A stretch of DNA of 64,000 nt from Natronosalvus rutilus (GTDB lineage: Archaea; Halobacteriota; Halobacteria; Halobacteriales; Natrialbaceae): assembly GCF_024204665.1 (NCBI RefSeq), contig NZ_CP100355.1:372001-436000 (forward strand), written 5' to 3'. The first letter of the stretch is position 1, and each line of letters starts with the position of its first letter. The position numbers were made by a program, and so were the translations under genes. Below, piece after piece: positions 60,079-64,000 of the stretch. Below the pieces are notes generated by a model, which had not been told where the DNA came from, made no database searches, and worked only from the letters and a program-made list of their open reading frames with translations.

Positions 60079-60387
60079 GGGTGATAACCACTCACTCGAG
60101 TAGGAGGTATAAAGCGCCGTAGTCGTTTCGTCGTTCGTCACCGATCGCAACTCGGTCGAATCGTTTAGCCGGCAGTAAAACGATATTACTCGCTGCAAGG
60201 GCCCGTCTGGGGGACCATTGCCACGCGTGAAAATCGACGCGCAGATCGCAAATTCGGGCTGAATTCGCCTCGAGTATCACGAACACTGATCAGTTATCTC
60301 GAGGGTAAGCGAACGCTCGTTGGCGTCACGTCTGTGCCGTTCCGAGCAACGGCCAGACACCGGGTATCGTTTCGGGAAACAGTCGGA
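60079..60387. other. Intergenic region with DUF7344 promoter and a duplicated gene tail
   Basis: GGTATAAAG at 60107-60115 is the minus-strand TATA box of the DUF7344 gene. At 60334-60357 lies a 22/24 match to 60396-60419, the last codons (LLLGTAPA) of the membrane protein gene that follows. No gene is visible in this 309-nt stretch. Confidence 0.5.
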
Positions 60388-60780
60388 TCACGCGGGTGCC
60401 GTCCCGAGCAACAGCCAGAGGTTCAAAATCGTGAATCCGACGATGACGGCGACGGTGTAGTACGCCACCGCGACCAGCGCCGCGAGTTTGTAGTCCAGGT
60501 CGTAGACGATCAGGATCGCGGTGTAGGCGACGGCGACCATGAACGGGACGACCACCAGCGGGCCCCACCGCTGGAGGACGACCGAGACGAGCGCCAGTAC
60601 CGGTCCGATGGTGAACGCGCGTTTGACCCGGACCGTCCCGAGCACGTACCGAGCAGCGATGTGGAGCGTAACGCCGTAGAAGACGGTCGCCAGCAGGAAG
60701 GTCCCGAGGTACGCCAGCGGGCCACCCCCGGCCGGATCGATCCCGCTGGGGATCTGTGCGAGAAACGGTGGAGCGTGCAT
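60388..60780 (-). CDS. Four-helix membrane protein (DUF7473-like)
   Basis: The 130-residue protein has about four transmembrane segments and begins MHAPPFLAQIPSGIDPAGGGPLAYLG. FLLATVFYGVTLHIAARYVLG is the most family-like part. It resembles a haloarchaeal membrane family annotated DUF7473; the name is from memory and the function unknown. It lies downstream of tbp on the same strand with a 92-nt gap. Confidence 0.75.
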   Translation of the reverse strand: MHAPPFLAQIPSGIDPAGGGPLAYLGTFLLATVFYGVTLHIAARYVLGTVRVKRAFTIGPVLALVSVVLQRWGPLVVVPFMVAVAYTAILIVYDLDYKLAALVAVAYYTVAVIVGFTILNLWLLLGTAPA

Positions 60781-60872
60781 ACTCGAGAGACGATATCACG
60801 TGGTTTGTGTGTGCCGAATTCGCGTCGCTCGAGGGGGAGATTTGATCGAAAGTCGGGTCTGCGAGTCGACCG

Positions 60873-61433
60873 CTACTCGAGCAGACCGAGGTCCTCGAGT
60901 CGGGAGACGATCTTGTCGACGGCGTGTTCGGCGTCGGCCGGTTTCTTCCCGCCGGTGATGACGAGTTTGCCCGAGCCGAACAGCAGCGCCACCACTTCCG
61001 GCTCGTCGAGGCGGTAGACCAGTCCGGGGAACTGCTCGGGTTCGTACTCGATGTTCTCGAGGCCGAGGCCGATAGCGATCGCGTTGAGATTGAGATTGCG
61101 GCCGAGGTCAGCCGAGGTGACGATGTTCTGGACGACGATTTCCGGATCCTCGTTCACCTGAATCTGGAGTTCGCGAAGTTTGTCGAAGACGATCCGTAGA
61201 CTCTCGTGGACGTCGTCGGTGCTCTTCGCGCCAGTACAGACGATCTTCCCCGAGCGGAAGATCAATGCGGCGGATTTCGGATTCTGGGTTCGGTAGACGA
61301 GACCGGGAAACTGCTCGGGGTCGTAGTCGGCCCCCTCGAGGTCCATCGCGACACTCTGGAGGTCGAGTTCTTGCCCGATGCCGGTCGACGCCACCACGTT
61401 TTCGATGTTGATGGTGTCCTTCGGATCCGTCAT
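60873..61433 (-). CDS. tbp: TATA-box-binding protein
   Basis: This general transcription factor recognises the TATA elements seen in this window. The 186-residue protein is two direct TBP repeats (INIENVVASTGIGQELDLQSVAMDLEGADYDPEQFPGLVYR and VQNIVTSADLGRNLNLNAIAIGLGLENIEYEPEQFPGLVYR). Each has the saddle strands and an F-x-S/G-GK-x-V motif (IFRSGKIVCTGAK and LFGSGKLVITGGK). Haloarchaea often have several tbp genes. An unusually A+T-rich promoter precedes it, suggesting strong expression or self-regulation. Confidence 0.98.
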   Translation of the reverse strand: MTDPKDTINIENVVASTGIGQELDLQSVAMDLEGADYDPEQFPGLVYRTQNPKSAALIFRSGKIVCTGAKSTDDVHESLRIVFDKLRELQIQVNEDPEIVVQNIVTSADLGRNLNLNAIAIGLGLENIEYEPEQFPGLVYRLDEPEVVALLFGSGKLVITGGKKPADAEHAVDKIVSRLEDLGLLE

Positions 61434-61439
61434 AAGTCG

Positions 61440-61470
61440 CTTAAAAAGACGTATTTAAGGTTTATAAAGC
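61440..61470 (-). promoter_or_regulatory. Stacked TATA-like boxes upstream of tbp
   Basis: On the minus strand three elements lie in 31 nt: GCTTTATAAA (61461-61470), CCTTAAATAC (61451-61460) and CTTTTTAAG (61440-61448). The middle one is at the right distance for a leaderless start at ATG 61433. The others may be competing or autoregulatory TBP sites. Confidence 0.55.
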
Positions 61471-61597
61471 TTGGTACTGCGTGCTGATTTGTCCGGTTCT
61501 TTGAGTGTGTCAGACGAGTGGATGACGGTCGCGGCCCAGGAACCGTCCCGCGAGTCGACCGACAGGATCATTGCTCGTCCAGCATCACTCGAGACAC

Positions 61598-62689
61598 GTG
61601 TATCTCCTCGAGTACGGCGGCGAAGACGATGCGTTCGCGGCGGTCGAGAGCCGCCACGCCGCCACCAGTGTCACCCGGGTCGCGCCGGGGCTGGCCGTCG
61701 CGAACGCCCTCGTCCCCGAGCGCGTCCGCGGACTGGCCTACACCCGCGCCGCGAGCGACCTCGTGGGTCGAACCGACGCCTCCGTCGCGAGCGCGCGAGC
61801 CCTGCTCGAGGCCGCTTCGATCGATCGGGAGGGAACGGTCGCCGTTCGCGCGACGGACGTCCACGGCTCGAGCGGCGTCTCCACGACGCACGCCGAACGC
61901 GAACTCGGGAGCGTCCTCGTCGACCGCGGGTTCGCCGTGGACCTCGAGGACCCCGACCACGCCCTCCGCGCGGTCTTCTCGGAGGGGCGCCTCGAATCCG
62001 ACGCGAACACCAACGCCGACGACGGCCGTGACGACCTCATCGAGTCGGTCGCGAGCGGCGAATCAGGGGAACGGGTTTCGGTCTGTGCCCTCGGCTGGCT
62101 CGCCGCCGAGAGCGTCCGCGACTTCGGCTCGCGAGCACCGACCGACAAGCCGTTCTTCCAGCCCGGAAGCATGGACCCGCTCCTGGCACGTGCGGTCGCC
62201 AACATCGCCGGCGCGGAACCCGGGCGAACGATCCTCGATCCGATGTGTGGAACCGGCGGCGTCCTCGTCGAGGCGGGACTGGTCGGGGCGGACGTCGTCG
62301 GAACCGACGCCCAGGCGAAGATGGTCGCCGGCGCGCGGACGAACCTCGCGCACTTCCTCGACCGCGAGGATCCGTCGCCGACCGGCGTCCCGCGCGGGTC
62401 GTGGCACGTCGCCCGCGGCGATGGGACCCGGCTTCCGCTCCGAGACGGCGCCATTGATGCCGTCGTCTTCGACGCGCCCTACGGCCGCCAGTCGAAGATC
62501 GAGACCCACCGGTTAGCGGATCTGGTCTCGGGCGCGCTCACGGAATCTCGCCGAGTGGCCGACCGGGCCGTCGTCGTCGCCGATCGCTCGTGGGCGAACG
62601 AGGCTCGAGATGCGGGCTGGACGCTCGAGGCGGCATTCGAACGCCGGGTGCACCGGTCGTTGACGCGATACGTGCTGGTTCTCTCCTGA
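61598..62689 (+). CDS. trmG10: tRNA (guanine(10)-N2)-methyltransferase, Trm-G10/Trm11 type
   Basis: It methylates G10 of tRNA. An N-terminal THUMP-like region (about 1-180) is followed by a SAM domain with DPMCGTGGVLVEAGL and the catalytic DAPYG (D/N-P/A-P-Y type), preceded by FFQPGSMDPLLARAVANIAG. The frame is open from a TTG at 61571, but the GTG at 61598 (YLLEYGGEDDAFAAVE) matches how haloarchaeal homologues begin, giving 363 residues. It is divergent from tbp. Confidence 0.9.
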   Translation: MYLLEYGGEDDAFAAVESRHAATSVTRVAPGLAVANALVPERVRGLAYTRAASDLVGRTDASVASARALLEAASIDREGTVAVRATDVHGSSGVSTTHAERELGSVLVDRGFAVDLEDPDHALRAVFSEGRLESDANTNADDGRDDLIESVASGESGERVSVCALGWLAAESVRDFGSRAPTDKPFFQPGSMDPLLARAVANIAGAEPGRTILDPMCGTGGVLVEAGLVGADVVGTDAQAKMVAGARTNLAHFLDREDPSPTGVPRGSWHVARGDGTRLPLRDGAIDAVVFDAPYGRQSKIETHRLADLVSGALTESRRVADRAVVVADRSWANEARDAGWTLEAAFERRVHRSLTRYVLVLS

Positions 62690-62771
62690 GGGGTGGGGTC
62701 GGCTCGAGGGCGCCGAGGGTGGCTCGAGGGCCCTGGTTCCTGGTTCCGCCGGTACAGCGCCGCCACTTGAG

Positions 62772-62785
62772 GCGGAAGATTCCGC
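62772..62785. promoter_or_regulatory. 14-bp inverted repeat before the MFS gene
   Basis: GCGGAA-GA-TTCCGC is a perfect inverted repeat ending 21 nt before the ATG at 62807. It is where a promoter-overlapping operator would be expected. No clear TATA box is visible with it. Confidence 0.3.
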
Positions 62786-62806
62786 TTTCGGAAGCCTTGA
62801 GACGGT

Positions 62807-63982
62807 ATGCAGAAAAGACTGACCGTGGCCCGCGCTCGTCTCTTCGGATCCCTTTGTGGACTCGTCTTTCTCATCAATCTCGCCAGAATCGTCTTCGCAC
62901 CGCTGCTGAACGTGTTTATCGGCGAGTTCGGGATCGGCGAAGCGACTGCGGGCCTCATCGTCACCCTCGTGTGGGTCGGGAGCGCGTTCCCCCGTCTGCC
63001 GACCGGGTGGGTGCTCACGAAGGTCCCGAGACACCACGTCGTGCTCGCCTCGGGCGTTATTCTCGCGATTTCGTCCGGGATCGCCGCGACCGCCACCTCG
63101 ATCACCCACCTCATGGGCGGTGCCTTCCTCATGGGGATCGCTTCGGGCGTGTACTTCGTCTCGGCGAACCCGCTCTTGAGCGAACTGTACCCCGATCGCG
63201 TCGGGCGCGTCATGGGAATCCACGGGGCGGCGAATCAGGTCGCCGCGGTGATCGCCGCCCCGTTCGTGGCGCTCACCCTCTTCGTCGACTGGCGCCTGTC
63301 GCTGTGGGCGATTGCCGTCGGCGGGGCCGTGGTCACGGCCTACACGTGGCTCACCGCGAGGCGAACCGAGATGCCGGACGCGGGGCGGTCCGATCGGGCC
63401 TTCGTCGCTGGCGCGCTCTCGGAGTGGCGACTCATCGTGACCGCGTTGGCAATCGCGGGCGTCGCCGTGTTCATCTGGCAGGGCGTGTTCAACTTCTACG
63501 AACTGTACATGCAGTCGAAGGGACTCTCAGACCGAGCGGCTGGGATGATGCTCACCGTCGTCTTCGCCGCCGGCGTCCCCGCGTTCTTCTTCGGCGGCGA
63601 CCTCGCCGATCGCCTCCCGAAGATCCCGTACCTGCTCGGCATCGTCGGCACGTTCGCCGCAGGCCTGTTCGCGCTGACGCTCGTCGAGGGGTTGATCCCG
63701 CTGGTCGCGCTCACCATCGTCGTCGGGTTCGTGATCCACGCGCTGTTTCCAGCCGTCGACACGTACCTCCTCGATACGCTCCCGGATTCGACTCGAGGGA
63801 GCGCCTACGCCGTGTTCAGCTCCGTCTGGATGCTCTCACAGTCGCTCGGCTCGTACGTCCTCGGCGTCTTCGTCGAAGGGAACTACACGTACGACGACGT
63901 GTTCGCCGTCGCCGCGCTGTTTCTCGGCGCGACGGTCGTCGCCCTCGTCGTCCTCGAGCGGGTCGGAAAGCTCCCGAGTTGA
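62807..63982 (+). CDS. MFS transporter
   Basis: A 391-residue carrier has twelve predicted transmembrane segments. The first (LCGLVFLINLARIVFAPLL) follows a short cytoplasmic N-terminus, and the motif-A position reads GSAFPRLPTGWVLTKVPR. A second-half copy reads FFGGDLADRLPKIPYLLG. The protein is complete. Substrate unknown; the 62690-62806 upstream interval holds only the inverted repeat noted. Confidence 0.9.
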   Translation: MQKRLTVARARLFGSLCGLVFLINLARIVFAPLLNVFIGEFGIGEATAGLIVTLVWVGSAFPRLPTGWVLTKVPRHHVVLASGVILAISSGIAATATSITHLMGGAFLMGIASGVYFVSANPLLSELYPDRVGRVMGIHGAANQVAAVIAAPFVALTLFVDWRLSLWAIAVGGAVVTAYTWLTARRTEMPDAGRSDRAFVAGALSEWRLIVTALAIAGVAVFIWQGVFNFYELYMQSKGLSDRAAGMMLTVVFAAGVPAFFFGGDLADRLPKIPYLLGIVGTFAAGLFALTLVEGLIPLVALTIVVGFVIHALFPAVDTYLLDTLPDSTRGSAYAVFSSVWMLSQSLGSYVLGVFVEGNYTYDDVFAVAALFLGATVVALVVLERVGKLPS

Positions 63983-64000
63983 GATCGCCGCCCTCGCCGG

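Noticed and set aside
1-64000. CRISPR array, insertion sequence, prophage or secondary-metabolite cluster
   Set aside because: I found no regularly spaced repeats, transposase, integrase or capsid genes, and no set of biosynthetic genes beyond the lone P450 and AsnB.

Overview
The window is chromosomal DNA from a halophilic archaeon (class Halobacteria; a Natrialba/Haloterrigena-like lineage is my guess and is not proven). The evidence is a high G+C content with strong third-position G/C preference, very acidic predicted proteins, frequent CTCGAG-type codon runs, and archaeal genes: a TATA-binding protein, RNase P component 4, MptA, an archaeal 7S SRP RNA, HMG-CoA reductase, a separate GMP synthase subunit B and a tRNA G10 methyltransferase. 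Many single genes have a TATA-like element about 26-30 nt before the start codon and little or no room for a leader. I used this leaderless pattern to choose several starts.

Layout. Positions 1-13.2 kb are a chemotaxis region. A left-truncated restriction-nuclease-fold protein is followed by a methyl-accepting transducer reading right. A tightly overlapping operon then reads left, in the order cheY-cheB-cheA-40-aa ORF-cheC-cheC(double)-cheD-cheR, with cheW just upstream. No cheF or archaellum genes are in view. The SRP RNA lies at 13.5-13.8 kb, followed by an rnp4-yhbY-mscS operon. At 15.9-18.6 kb a Tat lipoprotein of the peptide-binding SBP_bac_5 family is joined to a PAP2 phosphatase by a TAATG overlap; its domain order appears circularly permuted. 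18.7-31.6 kb holds small conserved haloarchaeal proteins, a PhnP-like hydrolase, a secreted S15/CocE hydrolase, an AAA ATPase, mptA behind a duplicated 44-bp element, an ABC-2 transporter pair facing tail to tail, and a TrmB-family regulator.

From 31.7 kb there is a thioredoxin-fold DUF255 protein and tRNA-Leu(TAA), with a second copy of the tRNA 3' end about 120 bp further on (an attachment-site signature). Next come a cytochrome P450, asparagine synthase B and a GAF/PAS histidine kinase. 40.2-45.1 kb carries the de novo NAD genes nadA-nadB and nadC, with an oppositely oriented mscS gene between nadB and nadC. A XacA-like sugar dehydrogenase at 45.3-46.4 kb is broken by a one-base frameshift. 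The right third is mostly housekeeping: a YgfZ-like folate-binding protein, methyltransferase, amidohydrolase, HMG-CoA reductase, two MFS transporters, a desuccinylase/aspartoacylase-like protein with a threonine-synthase-like protein, pyrG with guaAB, a DUF7344 regulator, tbp and the tRNA G10 methyltransferase. I see no CRISPR array, insertion sequence or intact prophage.

Functionally, the transducer and Che proteins form a nearly full adaptation and phosphorelay pathway (CheA kinase, CheW coupling, CheY output, CheR/CheB methylation, CheC/CheD adaptation). The most unusual items are the permuted binding protein, the 40-aa ORF inside the che operon, the duplicated promoter-like element before mptA and the tRNA-Leu attachment scar.
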